Notes under the pieces: model-generated
Told to the model about the DNA's origin: nothing
Database searches by the model: none
The model's input: only the letters and a program-made list of their open reading frames with translations
In this document: piece by piece, positions 7,312 to 14,539 of the stretch
Numbering within the stretch: the stretch's first letter is position 1
How the letters are laid out: every line of letters begins with the position of its first letter
Position numbers and translations under genes: made by a program
Assembly: GCA_003536545.1 (NCBI GenBank)
Contig: DPZW01000125.1
Location: 1-19,182 of the forward strand
Length of the DNA: 19,182 bases
Direction of reading: 5' to 3'
Source of the DNA: Rhodospirillaceae bacterium
Lineage (GTDB): Bacteria > Pseudomonadota > Alphaproteobacteria > UBA11073

Positions 7312-7517
7312 CAGATGTTGCCGGTTCGCACTGGCAATGGGGTGTCGAAACCTCTCGTGTACCGGCCAATGCATCTGCCGGAAATGATGCCGCCTTCTCG
7401 GTTATGGCCGGGGGGTAGCGGCCATGTCCAAGCCTCACGGCCAAAAGCCGTTGCAATCGTGTACACGCGATTTTCGAACCTCCGGCTGCCAGAAAGCAAT
7501 CCTGCTTTCCGGTGGCT
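7312..7517 (+). promoter_or_regulatory. Highly structured 5' leader (candidate cis-regulatory RNA) of the small exported genes
   Basis: Four strong stems are visible by eye. The first pairs 7312-7325 with 7361-7377 (CAGATG, TTG and CCGGT against ACCGG, CAA and CATCTG, with two small bulges) and encloses a small GGGGT/ACCTC hairpin. The second pairs ATGGCCG 7404-7410 with CGGCCAT 7419-7425. The third pairs ACGGC 7437-7441 with GCCGT 7447-7451. The last pairs 7484-7498 with 7503-7517 around an ATCC loop, with one mismatch and some G·U pairs. A perfect palindrome CGTGTACACG lies at 7458-7467. The region ends 30 nt before the start of the exported protein gene and carries no convincing ORF. I do not recognise a known riboswitch class. 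It could also be a free small RNA or be transcribed on the other strand. Confidence 0.45.
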
Positions 7518-7546
7518 ATTCAACCTTAAACAAAAAGGAGTTCGAA

Positions 7547-7744
7547 ATGTTCGCATTTTTATCTATTCGCACGATCATCGCCATCGTTGCTTTGGCAATT
7601 ATGATGATGTCAGGCGTACCAACTGCACAGGCCGGTGACGTGCATGTGCGTGGCTACACGCGCAGCAATGGCACTTATGTGGAGCCGCATGTGCGCAGCG
7701 CGCCAGATGGTATCGTTGAGAACAATTACAGTTACGGCAGATAA
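7547..7744 (+). CDS. Small exported protein, 65 residues
   Basis: A hydrophobic signal peptide (residues about 9-27, cleavage likely after AQA) leads to a mature part of under 40 residues. This contains GYTRSNGTYVEPHVRS, a motif I know from many small uncharacterised secreted proteins of Proteobacteria (the GY-R-DGTYV-PH-RS type). The ATG at 7547 has a very good AAAAAGGAG ribosome site. In family members the motif is often followed by a longer NPYNNYSYPG tail. Here it stops after ENNYSYGR, so the protein may be a short variant or a truncated copy. It is preceded by a long structured leader and followed within a few bases by a second exported ORF. Function unknown. Confidence 0.7.
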   Translation: MFAFLSIRTIIAIVALAIMMMSGVPTAQAGDVHVRGYTRSNGTYVEPHVRSAPDGIVENNYSYGR

Positions 7745-7764
7745 TTTTGGCCGTTATTCGGATA

Positions 7765-7944
7765 ATGGTATTTCTGTTGGGGCTGGCTTTATCCGCTATG
7801 CCAGCCCTGGCAGATTTATTGCCGCAAGCTATGAGAATTACTGGTTGCCCAGGGGGAGAGTTTAATCCTGATGAAAGTTGTAAAATTGATAGCCAAACAT
7901 TAATTGACCCTGCAACTGGCAGAGCAGTAGCACCGCATCGTTAA
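7765..7944 (+). CDS. Tiny exported protein, about 59 residues
   Basis: The ATG at 7765 (a TTG at 7747 in the same frame is the alternative) opens with a hydrophobic signal peptide (MVFLLGLALSAMPALA), then a mature part of about 40 residues with two Cys (GCPGGEFNPDESCK) and a TLIDPATGRAV segment. It begins 20 nt after the stop of the preceding exported gene and has no independent strong ribosome site, so it is probably translated from the same transcript. The two Cys could form a disulfide in the periplasm. I do not recognise the family. It converges on the copper operon with only 4 nt between the stop codons. Confidence 0.5.
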   Translation: MVFLLGLALSAMPALADLLPQAMRITGCPGGEFNPDESCKIDSQTLIDPATGRAVAPHR

Positions 7945-7948
7945 AAAA

Positions 7949-8299
7949 TTATAATGCTTTATTCAGAAACCACCGGTAAACAAGCGTTCCCGCGCCATAT
8001 ATGATGGCAAGCGCAAGAGACGATGCCAACATTGCCGGAATAAATTTAACGCCCATTTTTAAAAGCATGGGCAGCAGCAAGAAAAATACCAATGACGGGA
8101 TGACCAGCCAAAAAACCGAATACGACATTTCAATAATTTTTTGCGTGTCCTTGGTTTCATAATATATCCAGCAAAAAGCCAGGATGGATGTCAGGGGTAA
8201 CGAAATGAGCAGAGCCGAAAAGAAAGTAAACCGCTGCGACAATTCCGAAACGGCGGCAACGATCAGCGCAGTTAAAATAACTTTGACAACCAAATCCAT
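7949..8299 (-). CDS. DUF3147-family inner-membrane protein
   Basis: The 116-residue protein is almost entirely hydrophobic, with about four transmembrane helices (VVKVILTALIVAAV; FSALLISLPLTSILAF; FWLVIPSLVFFLLLPML; FIPAMLASSLALAIIYGA). The pattern LSQRFTFFSALLISLPLTSILA, followed by a short charged loop with YYETKDT, matches what I know of DUF3147. No function is established for the family. It is the last gene of the copper operon: GGAGG lies just upstream of the ATG at 8299, and the ATPase gene ends 12 nt before it. A role in copper handling would be inferred only from this position. Confidence 0.8.
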   Translation of the reverse strand: MDLVVKVILTALIVAAVSELSQRFTFFSALLISLPLTSILAFCWIYYETKDTQKIIEMSYSVFWLVIPSLVFFLLLPMLLKMGVKFIPAMLASSLALAIIYGAGTLVYRWFLNKAL

Positions 8300-8311
8300 T
8301 TTTCCTCCCTG

Positions 8312-10513
8312 TTAAAGTTTAACCGACCGCAAGCGCAGGCTATTGATAATAACAGAAACGGAACTGAGCGCCATTGCGGCGCTGGCGATAATGGGGCTGA
8401 GCAGAATGCCAAAGAAGGGATAAAGCACGCCCGCAGCCAAGGGCACGCCCAGCGCGTTATAAATAAAGGCAAAAAACAAATTCTGCCGGATGTTGCGCAT
8501 CGTGGCGCGGCTTAATTGACGCGCGCGGACAATGCCCAGCAAATCGCCTTTGACCAGCGTGACGCCCGCGCTTTCCATCGCGACATCGGTGCCCGTTCCC
8601 ATGGCAATGCCGACCTGTGCCTGCGCCAGTGCTGGCGCGTCATTCACGCCGTCACCGGCCATTGCGACTTTGCGTCCTTGTGCCTGTAATTGGCGTACTA
8701 CTTCGCTTTTATGGTCCGGCAGGACTTCGGCTTGCACATCCTCAATTTCCAATTGCTGCGCCACTGCCATCGCTGTTGCCTTGCTGTCGCCGGTGAGCAT
8801 GACAATGTGCAGACCTTCTGCTTTTAATTGCCGCAAAGCATCAGCAGTGGTGGCTTTAATGGGGTCCGCCACGCTGATAATGCCTGCTGCCTTGCCATCA
8901 ATCGCAGCAAACATCGCAGTCTGGCCCTTGCTGCGCAACTGATTAGCGGATTCCGTTAAGGGGGCTGAATCAATTCCAAATGATGTCAGCAAGGCTGCAT
9001 TCCCCAGCGCAACTTTCCGGCCATCAATGGTGCCCATGACGCCTTTACCAGTCACGGAAGCAAAATCAATGACAGTGGAAAGTGTAATGTTTTTTTCTTG
9101 CGCGCCTTTGACGATCGCGGCGGCCAAAGGATGTTCACTGGCTTTTTCCAGACTGGCAATTAATTTCAAAACTTCATCCGATTCAAATCCAGCGGCTGGA
9201 AGAATCTCCATTAATTTCGGTTTGCCTTCGGTCAGCGTGCCGGTTTTATCAATAATCAGCGTGTCTATTCTTTCCATCATTTCCAGGGCTTCGGCGTTCT
9301 TAATCAAAACACCTTCCCGCGCACCGCGCCCGGTACCGGCAATAATCGACATCGGTGTTGCCAAGCCCAAAGCACAGGGACAGGCGATAATCAGCACGGC
9401 GACTGCATTGACGATGGCATAAGCCAGTTTTGGTTCCGGTCCCCATAACCACCATGCCGCGGCCGTCAAAACCGCAATCGCAATCACCACCGGCACGAAA
9501 TAACCGGAAACCTCATCTGCCAGTCGCTGGATGGGCGCGCGCGTGCGCTGCGCTTTGGAGACCATTTCAACAATTTGTGCCAGCATGGTCTCGCTGCCGA
9601 CGCGCTCAGCGCGCATCGTAAAGCCGCCGGTGCCGTTTAAGGTTGCGCCCGTAACTTTATCACCCGGATTTTTTTCAACCGGTAGAGACTCGCCCGTCAG
9701 CATGGATTGGTCAACGCTGCTTTTACCTTCCACAACAACGCCATCCACTGGCACTTTTTCGCCAGGGCGAACGCGCAGCAAATCACCATGCTGTACTTCG
9801 CTAATGAGAATATCGGCTTCGCTGCTATCGGCGCGGATAATGCGCGCCATTTTAGGTGCTAAATCCAGCAGGGCGCGCATGGCATTTCTGGCCTGCGCCC
9901 GCGCTTTAAGCTCCAGAACTTGCCCCAATAAGACCAAAGCGGTAATAACTGCTGCCGCTTCAAAATACAAATCAAGCCGCAAACCCGATTCAGGTAACAA
10001 CATCACAATCAAACTATAGAAATAAGCCACGCCGACACCGAGCGCGATGAGCGTGAACATATTCAGGCTGCGATGCTTGATGGAATCATAAGCGCGCACA
10101 AAGAACGGCCAGCCGCCCCATAATACCACCGGCGTTGCCAAAGCCATTTGCAACCAGCGCGCCCATGGCAATTCCAGCCAGCCATGCGGCAAGCCTGGAA
10201 TAAAATGTGTGCCCATCACCATCATCGCCAATGGTGCGGAAAGAACAGCCGACACCCAAAAGCGTCGCGTCATATCATTTAGTTCATGGTCAGTTTCATC
10301 TTCGGCTGAAATGGTTTCCGGTTCCAATGCCATGCCGCAAATCGGGCAGTTGCCAGGCTTGTTCTGCCTGATTTGAGGGTGCATGGGACAAGTGTAAATG
10401 ATGCTTGCACCATCGGCAGGAAGATTTTGGTTTACAGGTTTCTGCTGCGCCTGTTTATGCGGGCAGTTATCCCCGTGGTGTGAATGATCTTCATGTGCCG
10501 AATGGTGTTGCAT
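8312..10513 (-). CDS. Copper-translocating P1B-type ATPase with N-terminal His/Cys-rich metal-binding region (CopA/CopF-like)
   Basis: ATP-driven export of Cu(I) across the inner membrane; 733 residues. Instead of CxxC HMA domains it has a His-rich start (HHSAHEDHSHHGD) and a heavy-metal-binding segment YTCPMHPQIRQNKPG to CPICGM (residues about 40-61). Membrane helices follow, then the actuator motif TGES (273-276), the ion-binding CPC (378-380), the phosphorylation site DKTGT (422-426), the HP pair (461-462) and the GDGVNDAP hinge near the C-terminus. All catalytic motifs are intact, so it should be active. The start ATG at 10513 has GGAG upstream, and the Cys/Met lipoprotein gene ends 15 nt before it. 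It fits a copper-efflux ATPase handing ions to the periplasmic proteins encoded upstream in the same operon; silver is also possible. Confidence 0.93.
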   Translation of the reverse strand: MQHHSAHEDHSHHGDNCPHKQAQQKPVNQNLPADGASIIYTCPMHPQIRQNKPGNCPICGMALEPETISAEDETDHELNDMTRRFWVSAVLSAPLAMMVMGTHFIPGLPHGWLELPWARWLQMALATPVVLWGGWPFFVRAYDSIKHRSLNMFTLIALGVGVAYFYSLIVMLLPESGLRLDLYFEAAAVITALVLLGQVLELKARAQARNAMRALLDLAPKMARIIRADSSEADILISEVQHGDLLRVRPGEKVPVDGVVVEGKSSVDQSMLTGESLPVEKNPGDKVTGATLNGTGGFTMRAERVGSETMLAQIVEMVSKAQRTRAPIQRLADEVSGYFVPVVIAIAVLTAAAWWLWGPEPKLAYAIVNAVAVLIIACPCALGLATPMSIIAGTGRGAREGVLIKNAEALEMMERIDTLIIDKTGTLTEGKPKLMEILPAAGFESDEVLKLIASLEKASEHPLAAAIVKGAQEKNITLSTVIDFASVTGKGVMGTIDGRKVALGNAALLTSFGIDSAPLTESANQLRSKGQTAMFAAIDGKAAGIISVADPIKATTADALRQLKAEGLHIVMLTGDSKATAMAVAQQLEIEDVQAEVLPDHKSEVVRQLQAQGRKVAMAGDGVNDAPALAQAQVGIAMGTGTDVAMESAGVTLVKGDLLGIVRARQLSRATMRNIRQNLFFAFIYNALGVPLAAGVLYPFFGILLSPIIASAAMALSSVSVIINSLRLRSVKL

Positions 10514-10528
10514 AATCAGTCTCCGTTG

Positions 10529-10888
10529 TTAATGATGGGCTTTGTGGTCTTCTTCTTTGGCGGGTGCAGGTTTTGGCGCTGCCACTGGCTTTTTAACCAC
10601 AGTCTTTGTGGTTGTTTTTACCGCGCTGGTTTGCATTTTCTTACAGCATTCCATATCACACTTCATGCCGTCCTTCATCATCATGCCGTCATCTGACATG
10701 CCACCTTGCATCATTGCGTTATGCATATTTTTACAGCAATCCATTTTGCAAGGCTGGCCGTCCATTTTGCACATTTCGCCGTCCGCCATTTTCTTGCAGC
10801 AGTCCATCTTCATGTCGCCCTGCATGGGCATAGTTGCACAGGCGCCTAAAGTCAAAGCGATTGCGCTCATCATCAGTATTCTCTTCAT
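10529..10888 (-). CDS. Cys/Met-rich lipoprotein, probable periplasmic copper buffer
   Basis: A 119-residue predicted lipoprotein. The signal peptide ends in lipobox LGAC (Cys17). The mature part is packed with metal-ligand residues: about twenty Met in all and nine further Cys, arranged in repeated units such as KMDCCKKM, MCKMDGQPCKMDCCKNM and KCDMECCKKM. The C-terminus is a Lys/Pro/Ala-rich stretch ending in His (HKAHH). Paired Cys with Met and Lys resembles metallothionein-like Cu(I) binding, but I know no named family with exactly this layout. The ATG at 10888 has an excellent AGGAGA site. It sits between the DUF2231 gene (32 nt gap) and the copper ATPase (15 nt gap), so a role as outer-leaflet or periplasmic copper store or chaperone for the ATPase is a reasonable inference. 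Confidence 0.8.
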   Translation of the reverse strand: MKRILMMSAIALTLGACATMPMQGDMKMDCCKKMADGEMCKMDGQPCKMDCCKNMHNAMMQGGMSDDGMMMKDGMKCDMECCKKMQTSAVKTTTKTVVKKPVAAPKPAPAKEEDHKAHH

Positions 10889-10920
10889 GGTTCTCTCCTT
10901 GGTTAGTTGATTGGTTAATT

Positions 10921-11568
10921 TTAATGTTCATGTGATACAGAATCGTGATGGCTGGGACCTCCTTTCGCGTTTTCGTTATTGTCGGTTGGCATGGCGCCCT
11001 CCGGCGTTTGCTTGTCACTTTTGGCTTCCTCCTCTGCAACGCTGTCTGGCATTGGATGTTGTATGGGTTCCTCCATCCCATCATGAGGATGGCTGCCATG
11101 ACTCCCGTCCTCAACAACCAACGGCATGGCCATTACGCCCAAACCGTAACGGTAAACGATTTCGCCGCCTTTATATCCAGTGGTCATCAATAAGCCCCAG
11201 GCGACAAATAAGAGCGCCAAAAAAGGAATACTCACGCGCGCTATTTTGCGGTGATATTTTAACGACCAAAACGCCAAGATTGCCCACACAGCCGCAGTGA
11301 CAAGCGCCCAATTGCGATGGTCCGTCATTGCGGCATGGGACGGGCCATCATGGCTGACCGTATTATAAGCATCCCATCCTGCGAGCAGCGTAAAGATAGT
11401 AAAAATTGCGCCGATCCATAAATTGACATGGGCGGCTTTAAGCATTGTTTCTGACCATTGGTGACTGTGGAGAGAACTTCCCGCCAGGAAAAGCAGAAAA
11501 GATGTTGTAAAAAGCGCAATCGTAAAATGCACGAAAATGGGATGGAAGTTAGGAATAATCTCGATCAT
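10921..11568 (-). CDS. DUF2231-type membrane protein with His-rich C-terminal tail
   Basis: This 215-residue protein starts with NFHPIFVHFTIALF, the hallmark opening of DUF2231 membrane proteins, and has about four helices (FTTSFLLFLAG; VNLWIGAIFTIFTLLAG; WALVTAAVWAILAFW; IPFLALLFVAWGLLMTTG). The family is found near heme, cytochrome and copper genes; no activity is established. The conserved HP and VHF histidines lie at the membrane face. After the last helix the tail is long, acidic and His-rich (SHGSHPHDGMEE and SHHDSVSHEH), a likely metal-binding addition. GGAGG precedes the ATG at 11568, 11 nt after the copB stop. Possibly it helps copper or electron handling at the inner membrane; this is inferred from context only. 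Confidence 0.82.
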   Translation of the reverse strand: MIEIIPNFHPIFVHFTIALFTTSFLLFLAGSSLHSHQWSETMLKAAHVNLWIGAIFTIFTLLAGWDAYNTVSHDGPSHAAMTDHRNWALVTAAVWAILAFWSLKYHRKIARVSIPFLALLFVAWGLLMTTGYKGGEIVYRYGLGVMAMPLVVEDGSHGSHPHDGMEEPIQHPMPDSVAEEEAKSDKQTPEGAMPTDNNENAKGGPSHHDSVSHEH

Positions 11569-11579
11569 TTTATCCTCCG

Positions 11580-12296
11580 TTAAAATAAGAGCCGCAGGCC
11601 AAGCGCGGCAATGAAGGCATCGTTTTCTTCACCTTCGCTTTGTGCGATGGCGGAGGTTTCTCCGAGTTTGCGCTCGTACCGGATGTCCAAGTAAGGCACG
11701 AAAACGCGCGTAATTTCATAGCGCGTTTGCAGCCCGATTTCGGCTGCATTTATTCCCGCGCCTAAATCCTGTTCGGGCACATGCTGAGCGGAAAAATTAA
11801 TTTCTGCGTAGGGCTGCAAAATTAACCGCTGTGTCAGCAGAAAATCATTTTCTTGGCGCAGCCGTAAAGTGACATCACCATCCTCGCTTAAAAAGAGATG
11901 CGCCTCCGTCTCAAAGAAATATGGTGCCAGCCCTTCAAATCCTGCCGCCAGATAGGTTAAATGATTAGGTTCTATGTCGTGGCGCAATCCAATTTGCGCA
12001 TCCCAGAAAGTGTCAATGTTGCGGCTGTAAAGCGCCCAAAACTCGGCCTGTTCCGTTTCATTGCTAACTCGCTCACCTTCGCTTTTAAGCCATAGCTTAT
12101 TCTCATCCGTGCCTATCCAGCCGTCAAAATCCCAGCTGCTAACGCTATCGTTATTGCCAATACCGCTGTCGGCTTCCAACCGGAAGGCATGAAAAATCTG
12201 ACCGCCATGCTCTTGCTGGTGGCCTTCTGCTGCTGCCAGCACCGGACCTGGCACGATAGCCAGGGCAAGTAAGGCTCCTAATAATTTAATGCGCAT
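11580..12296 (-). CDS. copB: Copper resistance outer-membrane protein CopB
   Basis: The 238-residue protein has a Sec signal peptide (cleavage after VLA or LAA), a short His-containing lead (EGHQQEHGG), and a series of amphipathic beta strands typical of the CopB/PcoB outer-membrane barrel: FRLEADSGI, WDFDGWIGTDENKLWLKSEGE, FWDAQIGLRHDI, YLAAGFEGLAPYFFETEAHLF and RLILQPYAEINF. It ends in the aromatic residue (LRLLF) expected of outer-membrane barrels. In the Cop/Pco systems CopB works with the multicopper oxidase CopA in copper sequestration or export across the outer membrane. It lacks the long Met-rich N-terminal region of Pseudomonas CopB; here that kind of sequence is a separate upstream gene. 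Its ATG overlaps the stop of that gene by 11 nt. Confidence 0.92.
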   Translation of the reverse strand: MRIKLLGALLALAIVPGPVLAAAEGHQQEHGGQIFHAFRLEADSGIGNNDSVSSWDFDGWIGTDENKLWLKSEGERVSNETEQAEFWALYSRNIDTFWDAQIGLRHDIEPNHLTYLAAGFEGLAPYFFETEAHLFLSEDGDVTLRLRQENDFLLTQRLILQPYAEINFSAQHVPEQDLGAGINAAEIGLQTRYEITRVFVPYLDIRYERKLGETSAIAQSEGEENDAFIAALGLRLLF

Positions 12297-12567
12297 GATT
12301 ATCCTCGTGTTCGCCTGAATGTTCAGGCTGGCTTGATTTCGTTTTGGATTTATCTTTGTGCTTATCTCTGTCCTGCATCATTTTTTCATGTTCGGCGCTG
12401 TCCATATCATGGCCCATTTGGGAATGGTCCATATCTGACATGTCATGCTGCATTTCCTGCTCAGACATAGACTGTTCATCATGCTTGGCATCCATGTCTT
12501 TGGCGAAGGCTGGCACCGCGAAAAGGGCGAGTGCCATCATAGAGAGTAAAATTTGATTAATGCGCAT
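12286..12567 (-). CDS. Met/His-rich periplasmic protein, probable copper binder
   Basis: A 93-residue protein with a clear Sec signal peptide (cleavage after AFA, residue 22). The mature part is extremely hydrophilic, with MDHSQMGHDMDS and similar Met/His/Asp units followed by a Lys-rich stretch and a His-rich end (HSGEHEDNHAH). The units resemble those in the C-terminus of the neighbouring CopA (MDHSNMNHEM) and the Met-rich N-terminal part of classical CopB proteins. It overlaps copA upstream and copB downstream, each by 11 nt, within nearly identical start/stop sequences. It may be a free copper-binding module acting between CopA and CopB. No named family recognised. Confidence 0.78.
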   Translation of the reverse strand: MRINQILLSMMALALFAVPAFAKDMDAKHDEQSMSEQEMQHDMSDMDHSQMGHDMDSAEHEKMMQDRDKHKDKSKTKSSQPEHSGEHEDNHAH

Positions 12568-14461
12568 TGTGTTCTCCGTGGTTCTGATTAGGGGTTGGCA
12601 AAGATTTTGGCTTTTCCGGCTGACGCTTCACTTCCGGCATACCCATGTCGTGGTTCATTTTAGAGTGGTCCATCTGCTGCATATTTTTCATGTCATCCGG
12701 CTTTGCAGCAGCTTTTGGCTTTGGCTGCTTCATCTCGTGATTCATGTTCGAATGGTCCATAGGCATTTGATGGTTCTCGGGCATTTGCGAAGCATCGAGT
12801 TTGGCCACAATCACTTTATTCATCATCCCGGCCATCATGTGGTAAAGCAGATGGCAGTGAAATGCCCATTCACCAGCCTCATCAGCGGTCAGCAGTACGG
12901 AATATGTATCACCAGGCGCGACAACCACCGTATGTTTATTGGGTAGTTTTTCGGCAGGCTGCCCGTTTTCCAATTGCACGAACATGCCGTGCAAATGCAT
13001 CGGATGCGCCATCATCGTATCATTGATGAAATTCAGCCGGACACGCTCGCCGTAGTTCAAATGGATAGGCCCGGCATCGCTGAACTTCTTACCGTTAATC
13101 GTCCAGATAAAACGCTCCATGTTGCCGCCTAACCGGACAGTGATTTCGCGTCCCGGCTGACGAATATCTTTTTGAGTTCCGAAGTAGCGCAAGTCTTTAT
13201 ATTTCAACGCTCGGTCACCTGATGGCGTACCCGCATCAGCCCAGCCGCTGTCTTCGGTTCCAGTTTCATAATCTTTTTTCTTGCTGTCTCCGGCAGGCAT
13301 TTGATGCCCCATGGCAGCATGGTTCATGCCTGACATATCACCCATGTTGTGCATAGAATGCTCTGCCGCAGGACTTTCATTCATCGCACTCATATCGTGG
13401 CCCTCATGGTTCATACTCATATCAGCCATGGTGAGCAGGGCGCGCGGACGGTGCGCAGGAATTTCACCTCTCATGCCTTCACGGGGTGCCAATGTCCCGA
13501 CTGCAAAGCCCGTACGGTCAATAGATTCCGCTGCGATGGTATAGGCTTTATTCTCTTGCGGCCTGACGATCACATCATAAGTTTCTGCCGCGCCAAAGCG
13601 AAACTCGTCCACTTCAACGGGTTCTACATTTTGGCCATCGGCAGATACCACCGTCATTTTTAGGCCGGGTATTCTGACATCAAAAAATGACATGGCCGAG
13701 GCATTAATGAAACGCAGGCGCACACGCTCACCTGGCTGAAATAATCCCGTCCAGTTTTGTTCAGGTGCTTTGCCATTGGTAAGAAAAGTATAACCAGATA
13801 CATCCGCTAAATCCGTTGGCCGCATCCGCATTTCACCCCACATCTTGGCATTTTCCCACGCGGCGCTAAAACCTTGTTCGCTTGCATCCGCAAAGAAATC
13901 ACCGATGGTCCGGCGGGCATATTGATAATAGTCGGCGGACTTTTTCAAATTGGACATAATGTCATTTCCTGACTCGTCATCCTTAAAGTCGGAAATCAGG
14001 ACCACATAATCTTTGTCTGCCCGTGCTGCTTCGCCGTCCTGTGGCAAAATGACGATTGAGCCGTAGTGGCCATCCTGTTCCTGTGCCGCACTATGGGCGT
14101 GATACCAGTAAGTGCCGCTTTGCCGGATTTCAAAACGATAGGTGAAAGTTTTGCCAGGCATGATGCCTGGGAATTTATTAAAGCCGGGAACGCCGTCCAT
14201 CTCTCCTGGTAGAAGCAAGCCATGCCAATGAACCGATGTTTCCTCCTGCATCCGGTTTGTGACATGGATAACGGCTTCATCGCCTTCTTCAAAACGCAGC
14301 GTTGGGCCGGGAATGGTGCCGTTTACTGTAATCTTGTTGGCAGTTTGGCCTGTGATCGTTACAGGTTCACGATTGATAAACAGGTTATATTCAACCGTTT
14401 TGGCAAATGCCGTATTGGCCAAACCCGTTAACAGGACGGTAAATAATAATAATTTTTTCAT
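12557..14461 (-). CDS. copA: Copper resistance multicopper oxidase CopA (PcoA-like)
   Basis: A periplasmic oxidase of 634 residues that turns Cu(I) into the less toxic Cu(II). Three cupredoxin domains carry all copper sites: HWHG at 78-81, HAH at 121-123, HPMHLHG at about 486-492, and the type-1/trinuclear HCHLLYH at about 535-541 followed by the axial-ligand region MMAGMM. The Met/His-rich insert in the middle (MADMSMNHEGHDMSAM and onwards) and the C-terminal MDHS-MNHEM repeats are typical of resistance-type CopA. The signal peptide (MKKLLLFTVLLTGLANTAFA) looks Sec-type: the twin arginine usual in this family is absent. GGAG precedes the ATG at 14461. It is the first large gene of the copper operon and overlaps the next gene by 11 nt. 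Confidence 0.95.
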   Translation of the reverse strand: MKKLLLFTVLLTGLANTAFAKTVEYNLFINREPVTITGQTANKITVNGTIPGPTLRFEEGDEAVIHVTNRMQEETSVHWHGLLLPGEMDGVPGFNKFPGIMPGKTFTYRFEIRQSGTYWYHAHSAAQEQDGHYGSIVILPQDGEAARADKDYVVLISDFKDDESGNDIMSNLKKSADYYQYARRTIGDFFADASEQGFSAAWENAKMWGEMRMRPTDLADVSGYTFLTNGKAPEQNWTGLFQPGERVRLRFINASAMSFFDVRIPGLKMTVVSADGQNVEPVEVDEFRFGAAETYDVIVRPQENKAYTIAAESIDRTGFAVGTLAPREGMRGEIPAHRPRALLTMADMSMNHEGHDMSAMNESPAAEHSMHNMGDMSGMNHAAMGHQMPAGDSKKKDYETGTEDSGWADAGTPSGDRALKYKDLRYFGTQKDIRQPGREITVRLGGNMERFIWTINGKKFSDAGPIHLNYGERVRLNFINDTMMAHPMHLHGMFVQLENGQPAEKLPNKHTVVVAPGDTYSVLLTADEAGEWAFHCHLLYHMMAGMMNKVIVAKLDASQMPENHQMPMDHSNMNHEMKQPKPKAAAKPDDMKNMQQMDHSKMNHDMGMPEVKRQPEKPKSLPTPNQNHGEHNAH

Positions 14462-14514
14462 CTCATACTCCGAAATTAACAGCGAGGATGAGGTGACTAT
14501 GAATACATAGGCAG

Positions 14515-14537
14515 CCTCTTTCTTATACAGAAAGGGG
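14515..14537 (-). other. Hairpin between the leading small gene and copA
   Basis: A 9-bp stem (CCTCTTTCT 14515-14523 with AGAAAGGGG 14529-14537, one G·U) has a 5-nt loop. It sits in the 78-nt gap between the small exported gene (stop at 14540) and copA. No T-run follows on the minus strand, so it is more likely an mRNA processing or stability element, or part of an attenuator, than a full terminator. Confidence 0.45.
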
Positions 14538-14539
14538 CG

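Noticed and set aside
7455..7500. TTCGAAC followed by ...GGCTGCCA, considered as a tRNA 3' end
   Set aside because: The flanking bases do not form a T-stem and no acceptor, D or anticodon arms are found upstream on either strand.
7269..7556. 95-residue minus-strand frame over the structured leader
   Set aside because: It covers the hairpins and the start of the exported gene and has no start context; the pairing pattern explains the region better than a protein.
9027..10019. Long plus-strand frames opposite the copper ATPase
   Set aside because: They lie wholly within a P-type ATPase gene with all motifs intact; typical antisense shadows of GC-biased codons.
14517..14530. Partial similarity to the Nextera/Tn5 end (TCTTATACA)
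   Set aside because: Only nine bases agree and they are part of a symmetrical hairpin; too short to suggest an adapter or transposon end.
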